DNA from: Ancylothrix sp036704045 | Lineage (GTDB): Bacteria; Cyanobacteriota; Cyanobacteriia; Cyanobacteriales; Oscillatoriaceae | Assembly (NCBI GenBank): GCA_036704045.1 | Contig: DATNQM010000016.1 | Location: 17,982 to 81,981 of the forward strand | DNA: 64,000 nucleotides | Reading direction: 5' to 3' | Shown here: piece after piece, positions 27,016 to 34,895 of the stretch | Layout of the letters: every line of letters starts with the position of its first letter | Numbering within the stretch: position 1 is the first letter of the stretch | The notes under the pieces: model-generated | Database searches by the model: none | Told to the model about the DNA's origin: nothing | What the model saw: only the letters and a program-made list of their open reading frames with translations | Program-made: the position numbers and the translations under genes

Positions 27016-27378
27016 TTAACCCACCAACGATTTTAAAATCCAGCCTACCACAATACCGGCACCAGTAAAACGCACGGCTTGCCAAAATGGTTCTTTCAAA
27101 CTTCCCCACGAAAAAAGGCTGCTTTCTAAATTCAATTCAATGCTTTCGAGTTGCTCTTGAATTTGTTTTAGCTGGGTTTTAAAAGTATGATCTCTTTGAA
27201 GACGAGATTGTTTCTTTAGTTGTTCCTGCTGGTGCAAAAGTTCACTTTGTCTTTCTCTATCTTGTTGAATTTGAGTGTAGCGTTCTTTTAATTGCAGCAA
27301 ACTTTGCTCAACTTCGGCGAGTTGTTGCTCAAAGTTTGGATCTTCGGAATTGTTAGGGTTAGGTTGGCCTAAGGACAT
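27016..27378 (-). CDS. Coiled-coil protein with C-terminal membrane anchor (120 aa)
   Basis: Residues 15-85 form a long Gln/Glu/Leu-rich coiled coil (LAEVEQSLLQLKERYTQIQQ); residues 98-118 are a hydrophobic, glycine-containing helix (FTGAGIVVGWILKSLVG), suggesting a tail-anchored membrane protein. Family not recognised. Its start is only 38 bases from the start of the divergent gene at 27417, so promoters must overlap or lie inside the neighbour. Confidence 0.65.
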   Translation of the reverse strand: MSLGQPNPNNSEDPNFEQQLAEVEQSLLQLKERYTQIQQDRERQSELLHQQEQLKKQSRLQRDHTFKTQLKQIQEQLESIELNLESSLFSWGSLKEPFWQAVRFTGAGIVVGWILKSLVG

Positions 27379-27416
27379 AAAGGCGTTGTAGAGTAAAAGA
27401 AAATATAAACCACTTT

Positions 27417-27725
27417 ATGCCTAACCCTACCCCAAATAGCGCTCCTACTTCCACCGGCCTCCAAAGTCCAGAAGCCGGCAACTTGCAAAACTTCACCACC
27501 TTAGAACTAGCACAAGCCCTAGCCCAAAGACTCGCCATCACCGAAAAAGACTGGCACCGGCTCAAATCTAACCGTAAAGCCAGAGCCCGTGAACAAGCAG
27601 CAGCCGCTTTAGTTTTTTTACTAAAAGACAGCCCAGAGGAAGCCTTACCTAGGCTACAACAAGCTGTTGGTTGGTTAGATCGTTCAATTTCTGCACCACC
27701 TTGTCCCACTCATGGGCAGCAGTAA
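27417..27725 (+). CDS. Conserved small cyanobacterial protein (102 aa)
   Basis: A Pro/Ser/Thr-rich N-terminus (about 25 residues) precedes a helical domain (FTTLELAQALAQRLAITEKD ... REQAAAALVFLLKDSPEEAL) ending in SISAPPCPTHGQQ. No catalytic motif. I recall similar proteins annotated as conserved unknowns in cyanobacteria but cannot name the family with confidence. Divergent from the coiled-coil gene with 38 bases between starts. Confidence 0.65.
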   Translation: MPNPTPNSAPTSTGLQSPEAGNLQNFTTLELAQALAQRLAITEKDWHRLKSNRKARAREQAAAALVFLLKDSPEEALPRLQQAVGWLDRSISAPPCPTHGQQ

Positions 27726-27884
27726 CTTTATCAATTGATGTGATGGGCTAAATTTGGAAAACTTTGTAATCAACCCTCAAAAATTATTTTTGGCGAACAT
27801 GAAAGACAAAGTTGTGGAAAATCATATTTATGTCTTATGAGACATAAAATTATTGAATTGAAAGTGCTCATTAAAATGTAAAAT

Positions 27885-28334
27885 TTAATAAACAAGGGGT
27901 AGCCGGGAACGACTACCCACTTGTTTGCAGAGTTTCAACTCTGTGCCTTGAGAATTCCAGTGTACTTGATCAAATATTTGATAAAGAATAAATAAACCTC
28001 GGCCGCACTCACCTTCATCACAGGGGAGATGTTCGCTATAGTCTGGGTTGCAACTGCAAGGCGGTGTAAAACCTGATCCCTCGTCTACAATTTCCCACCA
28101 ATATTGATCCCCAATCACCGAAAAGCGAACCATAACAGTTTTAGTAGGATCTAATTGATTACCGTGTTTTGCGGCATTCACTAAGGCTTCTTGTAGTCCC
28201 AGTCGTAATTCTGCTCGCCATTGTTGAGGGATTTCTGCAAGCAGCAAATCTAAAACTGGACAAAGATACAGCGTAGAAGCAAAGCTAATAGTTCCCAAGG
28301 TACGTTCCTGGGTGCGATTTGAAATAGCAATCAC
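27885..28334 (-). CDS. RsbW/SpoIIAB-type anti-sigma factor kinase
   Basis: 149 residues. HATPase_c domain of the serine-kinase anti-sigma group: N box GLQEALVNAAKHGN, G1 EIVDEGSGFTPP, G2 CGRGLFILYQIFD. Such proteins bind sigma factors or anti-anti-sigma proteins and are controlled by PP2C phosphatases. The ATP lid carries an unusual cysteine cluster (PPCSCNPDYSEHLPC and DEGEC), four cysteines in 18 residues. The start is GTG with no strong ribosome site; there is no ATG in the first 40 codons. No PP2C or STAS partner adjoins. Confidence 0.85.
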   Translation of the reverse strand: MIAISNRTQERTLGTISFASTLYLCPVLDLLLAEIPQQWRAELRLGLQEALVNAAKHGNQLDPTKTVMVRFSVIGDQYWWEIVDEGSGFTPPCSCNPDYSEHLPCDEGECGRGLFILYQIFDQVHWNSQGTELKLCKQVGSRSRLPLVY

Positions 28335-28842
28335 TGGAAAAACCCCGCAGCTTTGACGTGAATAAATTTAAGGTTGCTGTGCAATGACCCTGATGGCAAA
28401 GTAATGGTTGTTTTGCACTTGTTGCCGTGAATTACTCCAACTCTTTGCGCTCACCAGCCTAGTTAGATTGAGTTGAAATGTGGTAACTGTTAAAGAGAAA
28501 ATTGTTAAATGCCGGTGAGGCTAAGGAGTAGGGAAGTCCAGAAGGGCGGAAAGAAAAACCCTTCTTTTGTTGCCTTAAAAAGCCGATTTAGTAGGCTTAA
28601 TGAGTTCAAACATTTTCTCGGAAGATGGCCATCATCGGCTTATTTGCGAGCGGTCACGGTATTTTTTGACGGCAGATGAGAGTCCCCATACTTGTGACCT
28701 GAATCACTACCTTTTTTTTCATTCTACAGAAATTCTATAGAAATAAGATAGTCCGATCCATAAAATCTTGCAAGAATTTTTAGGTTGAATCATAGCAGAA
28801 GAAGGCCGGCACATTTACAGGTGGGGAGTTTCAGCAATAGAG
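28335..28842. other. Intergenic region upstream of the anti-sigma gene
   Basis: About 510 bases between two minus-strand genes. Contains a plus/minus hairpin GAAGGG ... CCCTTC at 28542-28562 and an imperfect stem AGCCGATTTAGTAGGCT (28580-28597) followed on the minus strand by no U run. A run of T at 28713-28720 is notable. No reading frame with a ribosome site was found on either strand. Confidence 0.4.
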
Positions 28843-29739
28843 TTAAGGATTAGTTGTAAGAAAATTTTGTAGGTTTTGGAGTTGTTTTTCGGCGCTGGCT
28901 GCCCATAGAGGGTTATTTTGCTGAGTATAAAGGTTTCTGGCATACTCCAAAACGTTTTTGGCTTCTTGATATCGGCCGAGTTTGAGAAAAACTAATCCTG
29001 CACCGTAGTAGGAGTTAGCATAATTGGGGTTTTGTTCTCTAGCTTTGCGGAAAGACTCTAGGGCCGGTTCGAGGCTGCCTTCGTTGAAAAGCAAAGAACC
29101 CAGGTTATAGTGAGCTTCGGGGTAATTTGGTGTGATTTCAATAGCTTTGCGGAAGGCTTCTTTGGCTTTGTCTGGTTGGGAAGTTTGCAGATAGGCGAGT
29201 CCCAGGTGGTAGGGGGGTTCAGGGGCTTTGGGGCTGTAGAGCATGGCTCGCTTTTGGGCTGTGATAGCTTGGTCGTATAAGCCTTGTTGGGAGAGAACTA
29301 ATCCTAGGTTATAGTGGGCGATGCCAAGTTGGGGATCAAGTTCTGTAGCGCGTTGTAGATATTGTTGAGCGAGGGCAAAGTTGTTACCTTCGAGAAGGGC
29401 TGCACCAAGGTTGGCGTAGGCGAGGGCAAAGCGCGGATCACTTTGGGTGGCTTTGTAGAAGGCGCTGGCGGCGGCTTGGAGTTCTCCTTTTTGGCGGAGG
29501 GCGAGTCCGAGGTTGTAGTGGGCAGCAGGGAGGCTAGGGTCAAGTTCTGTGGCTTTTTGGAATAGATTTGTGGCTTCGTTGAGGTTGCCTTTTTGGATAA
29601 GTTGCAGTCCTTGGTTTACTAGGTTGATGGCTGTTTGGCTATTTTGTTGAGTTTGGGCGTTTGTTTTGATTGGTGTAATGGTGGTGAGTCCGCAGAGAAG
29701 TAGTAGAGGTAGCCAGTTGGTTTTAGGTTGGGGTGACAT
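28843..29739 (-). CDS. Exported TPR protein (298 aa)
   Basis: A signal peptide (hydrophobic LPLLLLCGLTTITPI, cleavage after KTNA) is followed by about seven canonical TPR units (AHYNLGLALRQKGELQAAAS, AYANLGAALLEGNNFALAQQ, AHYNLGSLLFNEGSLEPALE), giving a superhelical protein-binding surface in the periplasm or thylakoid lumen. No other domain. Divergent from the EF-G-like gene, 540 bases apart. Confidence 0.82.
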   Translation of the reverse strand: MSPQPKTNWLPLLLLCGLTTITPIKTNAQTQQNSQTAINLVNQGLQLIQKGNLNEATNLFQKATELDPSLPAAHYNLGLALRQKGELQAAASAFYKATQSDPRFALAYANLGAALLEGNNFALAQQYLQRATELDPQLGIAHYNLGLVLSQQGLYDQAITAQKRAMLYSPKAPEPPYHLGLAYLQTSQPDKAKEAFRKAIEITPNYPEAHYNLGSLLFNEGSLEPALESFRKAREQNPNYANSYYGAGLVFLKLGRYQEAKNVLEYARNLYTQQNNPLWAASAEKQLQNLQNFLTTNP

Positions 29740-30278
29740 TGGTTTTAGAGGGTGAGTTTTTATTAATTTTTTTAACGCTTATTGGTGCAAATGTTAAGGG
29801 GTTTATGGTGGGGAAAGTATCACAAAAGTGTATTTTTTGGTGAATTGTAAGGCAGTGAAGATTTGTAGAATAGGGTTTTTCGGAGTATGGTAAGCCAAAA
29901 AGCCGGTTTCTTTTCAAAATCGGGTTTGGAGCAACTGTTTCTGTATTTCAGATAAGTGAAAGCTAATATATTGTCCAGGTTTTTGAGTTGGGTTTTAGCT
30001 TGGCTGTTTGATAAGTTTAATCGTCAAAAATATTACAAAATTTAGTAAAAATTTACAGGTGTTGATAAAGGTTTAAATTAAGTTAAATTAACCTTAAGAT
30101 AAGCTGCAATTTTTGTTTCAGTACCTTAAAAATAAGGTAGTGTCAAAGAAAGAGCAAAAGAAAAAAAGGTTGCTCACAATGGTTAATCTCAATGGGGATG
30201 ACCAGATTATAGGGAGTTTTTGCCCAAAAAAATTAATTTATCAAACCGTTTGTTTGTAATTGCTGTACTGGAGGATTT
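29740..30278. other. Divergent intergenic region upstream of the EF-G-like gene
   Basis: 540 bases. Features: a GCCGGTTTCTTTTCAAAATC hairpin half-site at 29900-29925; five TTAA tetramers at 30073, 30078, 30083, 30088 and 30094, phased by 5-6 bases; and a perfect hairpin TACCTTA-AAAA-TAAGGTA at 30122-30139. A good ribosome site (GGAGG) lies 7 bases before the EF-G-like start. No gene seen. Confidence 0.45.
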
Positions 30279-32342
30279 ATGAACGATAAAGTTATTTCGG
30301 GCTTGCGTAATGTGGCGCTGGTTGGCCCGTATTTAAGTGGTAAAACGACGTTATTAGAAAGTTTATTGTCTGTAACAGGCACGATTTCTCGTAAGGGTAA
30401 TGTAAAGGATCGTAATACGGTGGGAGATAGTTCGGCGGAAGCACGGGAACGTCAAATGAGTGTTGAGGTTTCTGTGGCGAGTGCAGTTTATGAAGGGGTG
30501 CGGTTGACGTTTCTTGATTGTCCGGGTTCAGTAGAGTTTGCTCAAGAAACTTATAATGCTTTGATTGGGGCTGGGTTGGCTGTGGTGGTTTGTGAACCTG
30601 ATCCGAATCGGGTTTTGACTTTGGCTCCTTTGTTTAAGTTTTTGGATGATTGGGAAATTCCCCATGTTGTTTTTATTAATAAGATGGATCGAGCTTGTAC
30701 GGATGAGGCTCGTTGTAGTTCTAATTTTATGGAGGTGCTGAATGCGCTTAAGTCGGTTTCGAGTCGGCCGGTTGTGCCTCATCAGTATCCTATTGGCGGG
30801 GGAGATAAGATTGTTGGGTTTATTGATTTGGTGAGTGAGCAGGCTTATCATTATCATCCGGGGGCTCCGGCTGATCCGGTGGAGATGCCGGAGGATTTGC
30901 GCGACCAAGAACACGCGGCGCGGGCGGTGATGCTGGAGGAGTTGGCGAATTTTGATGATCATTTGCTGGAGGAGTTGCTGGAGGAGATTAATCCGCCGCA
31001 AGAGGAGATTATTGCGGATCTAAAGATGGAGTTGGGCGCAGATTTGATTGTGCCGGTGTTTTTTGGGGTGGCGGAGCAGGATTTTGGTGTGCGTCCGCTG
31101 CTGGAGGCGCTTTTGCGTGAGGCTCCTGAGCCGCTGGTGACGTCGGAGCGTCGCGGTTTGGGTAAGGCTAGTGAGCCGGTGGCTCAGGTTTTGAAGACTT
31201 TTTATACGCCGCAGGGTGGTAAGTTGTCTCTGGCGCGTGTTTGGCAGGGAACGCTTACGGATGGGATGGTTTTAAATGGGGTGCGTCCTAGTGGGATGTA
31301 CCGGCTGATGGGCCAGCAAACGGTGCCGGTGCAGTCTGCGTCTGCGGGTGACATTGTGGCGCTTGGTCGGATGGAGGCTATTAAGACGGGGGATACGCTT
31401 TCACCTGGGGGTGCTGCTGTGGCTTTGCGAAAGGCGGAGGTGATGCGGCCGGTGTTTGCTTTGGCGATTGCTCCTGAGAAACGGAATGATGAGGTGAAGT
31501 TGACGGGGGCTTTGGCGAAGTTGATGGAGGAGGATTGCTCTTTGGCTTGGGAGCAACATGGTGATACCCATGAGATTATTTTGTGGGGACAAGGTGAGAT
31601 ACATTTGAAGGTGGCTTTGGATCGGCTGCGTCGGAAGTATAATTTGCCGATGGTGACGCATTTACCTCAAGTGCCATATAAGGAGACGATTCGGAAGCCG
31701 GTTTCTTCTGTGCATGGCCGGTATAAGCACCAAAGTGGCGGTCATGGGCAGTTTGGGGATGTTTATCTGGATATTAAGCCGGTGGCTCGTGGTGAGGGCT
31801 TTACGTTTGGGGACAAAATTGTGGGCGGTGTGGTGCCGAAGCAGTATATCCCTGGTGTGGAGATGGGGGTGCGTGAGTTTTTGGTTCAGGGCCCGTTGGG
31901 TTTCCCGGTGGTGGATGTGGCTGTGACGTTGACGAATGGTTCTTATCACAGTGTGGATAGTTCGGAGCAAGCGTTTAAGCAGGCGGCTCGTTTGGCTATG
32001 CAGGAGGGAATGGCGAAGTGTGAGCCGGCTTTGTTGGAGCCTATTGCTTCGGTTACTATTTGTGCGCCAAGTGAGTTTACGTCGAAGATGTTGCAGTTGG
32101 TGAGTGGCCGGCGGGGTCAAATTTTGGGTTATGAGGGGATGGCTGAGTGGAAGGGTTGGGATAAGGTTTCTGCTTATTTGCCGGTGGCTGAGATGCAGGA
32201 TCTTATTGTGGAGTTGCGTTCTCTGACGATGGGTGTGGGTTATTTTAATTGGGAGTTTGACCATTTACAGGAGGTGCCGGAGCCTTTGGCGAAGCGGGTT
32301 TTGGCTACGAATGGAAATGGTAATGGGAATGGTAAGAGTTAG
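30279..32342 (+). CDS. Elongation factor G-like translational GTPase (EF-G paralogue)
   Basis: 687 residues with all EF-G domains. G1 GPYLSGKTTLLE (canonical EF-G has AHIDAGKTT), G3 DCPGSVEF (canonical DTPGHVDF), G4 NKMD. Domain IV contains GGHGQFGDVYLDIKP and domain V ends near LRSLTMGVGYFNWEFDHLQEV. The catalytic His after DxPG is Ser here, so GTP hydrolysis is expected to differ from true EF-G; it belongs to the EF-G-like group of uncertain function. The C-terminus is a Gly/Asn tail (NGNGNGNGKS). GGAGG lies 7 bases before the ATG. A hairpin of C7/G7 arms follows the stop. Confidence 0.88.
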   Translation: MNDKVISGLRNVALVGPYLSGKTTLLESLLSVTGTISRKGNVKDRNTVGDSSAEARERQMSVEVSVASAVYEGVRLTFLDCPGSVEFAQETYNALIGAGLAVVVCEPDPNRVLTLAPLFKFLDDWEIPHVVFINKMDRACTDEARCSSNFMEVLNALKSVSSRPVVPHQYPIGGGDKIVGFIDLVSEQAYHYHPGAPADPVEMPEDLRDQEHAARAVMLEELANFDDHLLEELLEEINPPQEEIIADLKMELGADLIVPVFFGVAEQDFGVRPLLEALLREAPEPLVTSERRGLGKASEPVAQVLKTFYTPQGGKLSLARVWQGTLTDGMVLNGVRPSGMYRLMGQQTVPVQSASAGDIVALGRMEAIKTGDTLSPGGAAVALRKAEVMRPVFALAIAPEKRNDEVKLTGALAKLMEEDCSLAWEQHGDTHEIILWGQGEIHLKVALDRLRRKYNLPMVTHLPQVPYKETIRKPVSSVHGRYKHQSGGHGQFGDVYLDIKPVARGEGFTFGDKIVGGVVPKQYIPGVEMGVREFLVQGPLGFPVVDVAVTLTNGSYHSVDSSEQAFKQAARLAMQEGMAKCEPALLEPIASVTICAPSEFTSKMLQLVSGRRGQILGYEGMAEWKGWDKVSAYLPVAEMQDLIVELRSLTMGVGYFNWEFDHLQEVPEPLAKRVLATNGNGNGNGKS

Positions 32343-32349
32343 TTTTTGA

Positions 32350-32375
32350 TAGCCCCCCCCTGAAAAAGGGGGGTT
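32350..32375 (+). terminator. C7/G6 hairpin after the EF-G-like gene
   Basis: AGCCCCCCCC, a short TGAAAAA loop, then GGGGGGTT. The arms form a GC-only stem directly after the stop codon. The same CCCC/GGGGGG design recurs at 46308 and 57835, so it is also a dispersed repeat. Confidence 0.55.
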
Positions 32376-32448
32376 GGTGATCTTGTTTTAGGGTTGTTTT
32401 TTAGGGTTGTTCCGAGTTCGCCACCAGAATAAAGTGCACGAATAAAGA

Positions 32449-32566
32449 TGTCACCGGTTAAAACCGGTGCCTACATGAATAAAGTCGCTATCGGGACTAG
32501 AGAGAAAATATTGATAACCCCGGAGGGGTTTTTTTCTTGTAGATGCCGGTTTCAACCGGCAGCTTA
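32449..32566. repeat. Element with palindromic, inverted GCCGGTT ends
   Basis: Left end: perfect palindrome CACCGGTT-AA-AACCGGTG (32452-32469) followed by CCTACATGA. Right end: TCTTGTAGATGCCGGTTTC AACCGGC (about 32534-32561), an imperfect inverted copy of the left end. Between them a terminator hairpin AACCCC-GGA-GGGGTT plus T7 (32516-32535). It resembles a small non-coding mobile or RNA-hairpin element; similar ends I associate with repeats in filamentous cyanobacteria. Confidence 0.5.
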
Positions 32567-33082
32567 AAAAGCCCAATCTTGCCCACCGGCTAACTGACTT
32601 AATTCTTGATCAATAATCTCCCCTAAATCTTCATCAGAAACCGAGTAAGTTAAATCAATAAAACGCTTTGCTGCATTAAAAACTTCGATTTGGTCAACCA
32701 TTCCTAAAAGCTGAGCCGGTTTATAAACACCTCCCCCTACTTCTATACTTGCTACTTTAATTGCTTCCCTCCAATTATTCATTAAAAAAGGTTCCCATTC
32801 TTCCTGCTTGATGTAATGCGAATTTTTATTATCTTTAACATTGTATTTTTTTATTCTTACCACAGAATCGCTAATCGAAGCCGCCCAAGAATTAGTCAAC
32901 CGGCCCTCAATTTGATTTTTAATTAAATGTACCAAAAACCTCACCAAAAAACTCTCAATTTTAATGATGTAATCCTTTCGACTCATCGCCTCCAACTCCT
33001 CAACAATCTCCAAAGCATCCGCATACCGGCCCTCAAGGATGCTATTTTTTAAATCCCTTAATTCTTGCGTCATAAAAACCAT
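32564..33082 (-). CDS. DUF29-like protein (172 aa)
   Basis: Soluble helical protein. LRDLKNSILEGRYADALEIVEELEAMSRKD and the next LVRFLVHLIKNQIEGR with NSWAASISDS follow the pattern of DUF29 proteins (two-helix start, central W, helical tail), a family abundant in cyanobacteria and of unknown function. The GGGGAG ribosome site is nearly adjacent to the ATG at 33082 and better spaced for the ATG at 33073, so translation may begin three codons later. Confidence 0.65.
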   Translation of the reverse strand: MVFMTQELRDLKNSILEGRYADALEIVEELEAMSRKDYIIKIESFLVRFLVHLIKNQIEGRLTNSWAASISDSVVRIKKYNVKDNKNSHYIKQEEWEPFLMNNWREAIKVASIEVGGGVYKPAQLLGMVDQIEVFNAAKRFIDLTYSVSDEDLGEIIDQELSQLAGGQDWAF

Positions 33083-33173
33083 TACTCCCCGCTATAAAAC
33101 CAAGAAATTAAAACTTGAATATGCTACCATTTCTATTTTAACCACTTAAAAATTAACCCAACCAAACAAAACA

Positions 33174-33362
33174 ATGGAAAACATAGAAACTTGGTATATC
33201 GTGAAACGTCCCCAGGGCAATTGTGATATACTTAGCGCCCAACAAATCCAACAACAAAAAGACCCCGACATTGAAGAACAATGGGGGCCCTATAGCACAA
33301 CCGACGAAGCGATAGCCCGGAAAATTGGACTAATACGCGCCGGCAAATGTCAACCACAATGA
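33174..33362 (+). CDS. Small hypothetical protein (62 aa)
   Basis: A 62-residue soluble protein with WYIVKRPQGNCDIL at the start and EQWGPYSTTDEAIARKIGLIRAGKC at the end, the layout of a small beta-hairpin plus helix. Composition looks coding. I do not recognise it with certainty. It is divergent from the DUF29-like gene (about 90 bases) and convergent with the protease gene. Confidence 0.55.
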   Translation: MENIETWYIVKRPQGNCDILSAQQIQQQKDPDIEEQWGPYSTTDEAIARKIGLIRAGKCQPQ

Positions 33363-33403
33363 ACAAGAACACACTCTGTGAGGCAGGCGGGCCCCATCAG
33401 AAA

Positions 33404-34699
33404 TCACTTTTTCTGCTTAGCAGACTCAGCCCGATTGCCTTGCTTACCGACAATTTCCTTACGCAAAATCTCCAAACCCTTCACATATTGAGGGTCATCT
33501 GGCGTACCAATCTTAGTATTATCCTTACGCAAAGCCAGCTTTTGCTCATCAGATAAATCAAAAACCACATCCGGGTCAATACCATGCTTATTAATATCTC
33601 GACCACTTGGAGTCAGATATTTAGCAATAGTTACAGCCAAACCAGAACCATCATTTAAACCGCGTACAGACTGAACCAAACCCTTACCAAAAGTCTTTGT
33701 ACCAACCAAAACCCCACGATTATTATCTTGCAAAGCACCAGATAAAATTTCACTAGCACTCGCCGAACCACCATCCACCAAAATCACCATTGGCTTCTTA
33801 GTTAAAGCCCGATTATTAGCACTTTGTTTATCAGTAACTCCTTGCCGGTTCACTGTCGAAACAATAGTACCTTTCTCTAACCACATCCGGGCAATTTCAA
33901 TACTTGCTTGCAACAACCCACCGGGGTTAGAACGCAAATCTAAAATATATCCATCAACCTTTTGTTTTTCCAAATCTTGAATTGCTGAACGCATTTCACC
34001 GGCAGCATTTTCACTAAACTGAATCAACCGAATATATCCAATCTTTCCTGATGGAGTTTGTCTCACAGAATGACGGACTGGATGAATTTCAATACGAGTA
34101 CGAGTAAGAGGAAACTCTAATTGCTGCTTACCCCGTTGAATCGTTAAAATAACTTTAGTATTAGCCTCGCCCCGAATTAACTGCACTGCTTGATTAACAT
34201 CCATTCCCTCAGTGCTTTTGCCATCAATTTTTACAATTTCATCTTTTGCTAAAATTCCCGCTTTAAAAGCCGGAGTTTCCTCAATTGGGGCCACCACTAC
34301 CAACTTTTTAGTTTCCTCATCCTGAGCCAATTGTAAACCCACCCCAGTAAGTTCCCCGCGAGTATCAATTTGCATATTTTGGAACTCTTTGGGATCCATA
34401 AAACGAGTATAAGGATCTTTCAGCTTTTCCAACATTTCGCGGATCGCCTTATAAGCCTCGTCCTTGCTGGTATATTGCCGGTTTAAATATTGATTTCTAA
34501 CATTATCCCAATCCACCTGATTAAAAGTCGCATCAACATAATTGCGGTCAACAATTTGCCAAACTTCATCAACCAATTCTTTAGGACTATTATTAAAAGA
34601 CGCTAAAACTTTTGGGTGGATATTGGCTCCTGCGATGGCGACTGTACTAAAAACTACAACTGTCGCACCAACAACAAGACCACGTTTTGTAATTTCCAT
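33404..34699 (-). CDS. C-terminal processing protease (S41A family, CtpA/B/C type)
   Basis: 431 residues from the ATG at 34699, which directly precedes a signal anchor (TKRGLVVGATVVVFSTVAIAGA); the open frame extends 9 codons further with no ribosome site. Domains: N-terminal helical region (LVDEVWQIVDRNYVD), PDZ domain (about 115-200; GELTGVGLQL, GKSTEGMDVNQAVQLIRG) and S41 protease with catalytic Ser in GGSASASEIL and Lys in TFGKGLVQ. Such enzymes act in the lumen or periplasm; CtpA trims the D1 precursor. Which paralogue this is cannot be decided here. ispG is upstream on the same strand. Confidence 0.9.
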   Translation of the reverse strand: MEITKRGLVVGATVVVFSTVAIAGANIHPKVLASFNNSPKELVDEVWQIVDRNYVDATFNQVDWDNVRNQYLNRQYTSKDEAYKAIREMLEKLKDPYTRFMDPKEFQNMQIDTRGELTGVGLQLAQDEETKKLVVVAPIEETPAFKAGILAKDEIVKIDGKSTEGMDVNQAVQLIRGEANTKVILTIQRGKQQLEFPLTRTRIEIHPVRHSVRQTPSGKIGYIRLIQFSENAAGEMRSAIQDLEKQKVDGYILDLRSNPGGLLQASIEIARMWLEKGTIVSTVNRQGVTDKQSANNRALTKKPMVILVDGGSASASEILSGALQDNNRGVLVGTKTFGKGLVQSVRGLNDGSGLAVTIAKYLTPSGRDINKHGIDPDVVFDLSDEQKLALRKDNTKIGTPDDPQYVKGLEILRKEIVGKQGNRAESAKQKK

Positions 34700-34790
34700 A
34701 AGTTTTCTAAGCCGGCAAAAAAACATAACAAAGGCATTGAGCCTACTCTAACACAGTCAGATAGAAGATGTGCGATCCCCAGATGGGGGA

Positions 34791-34840
34791 AAGGGTTTTT
34801 TCCTAGCATTAAAAGCTGAGTTTAAAAACAAAAAACCCTT
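34791..34840 (-). terminator. Hairpin terminator after ispG
   Basis: AAGGGTTTTTT (34791-34801) is complementary to AAAAAACCCTT (34830-34840), closing a 28-base loop. It separates ispG from the protease gene, so the latter probably has its own promoter. Confidence 0.55.
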
Positions 34841-34895
34841 ATCCAGTGCTATTTTTTTGGAGTCAGGATAAACCGGCACCAACCAAAATCAACCC

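Noticed and set aside
30528..32264. Several Arg/His/Leu-rich minus-strand frames opposite the EF-G-like gene
   Set aside because: Artefacts of codon bias in the true gene; no ribosome sites and low-complexity composition.
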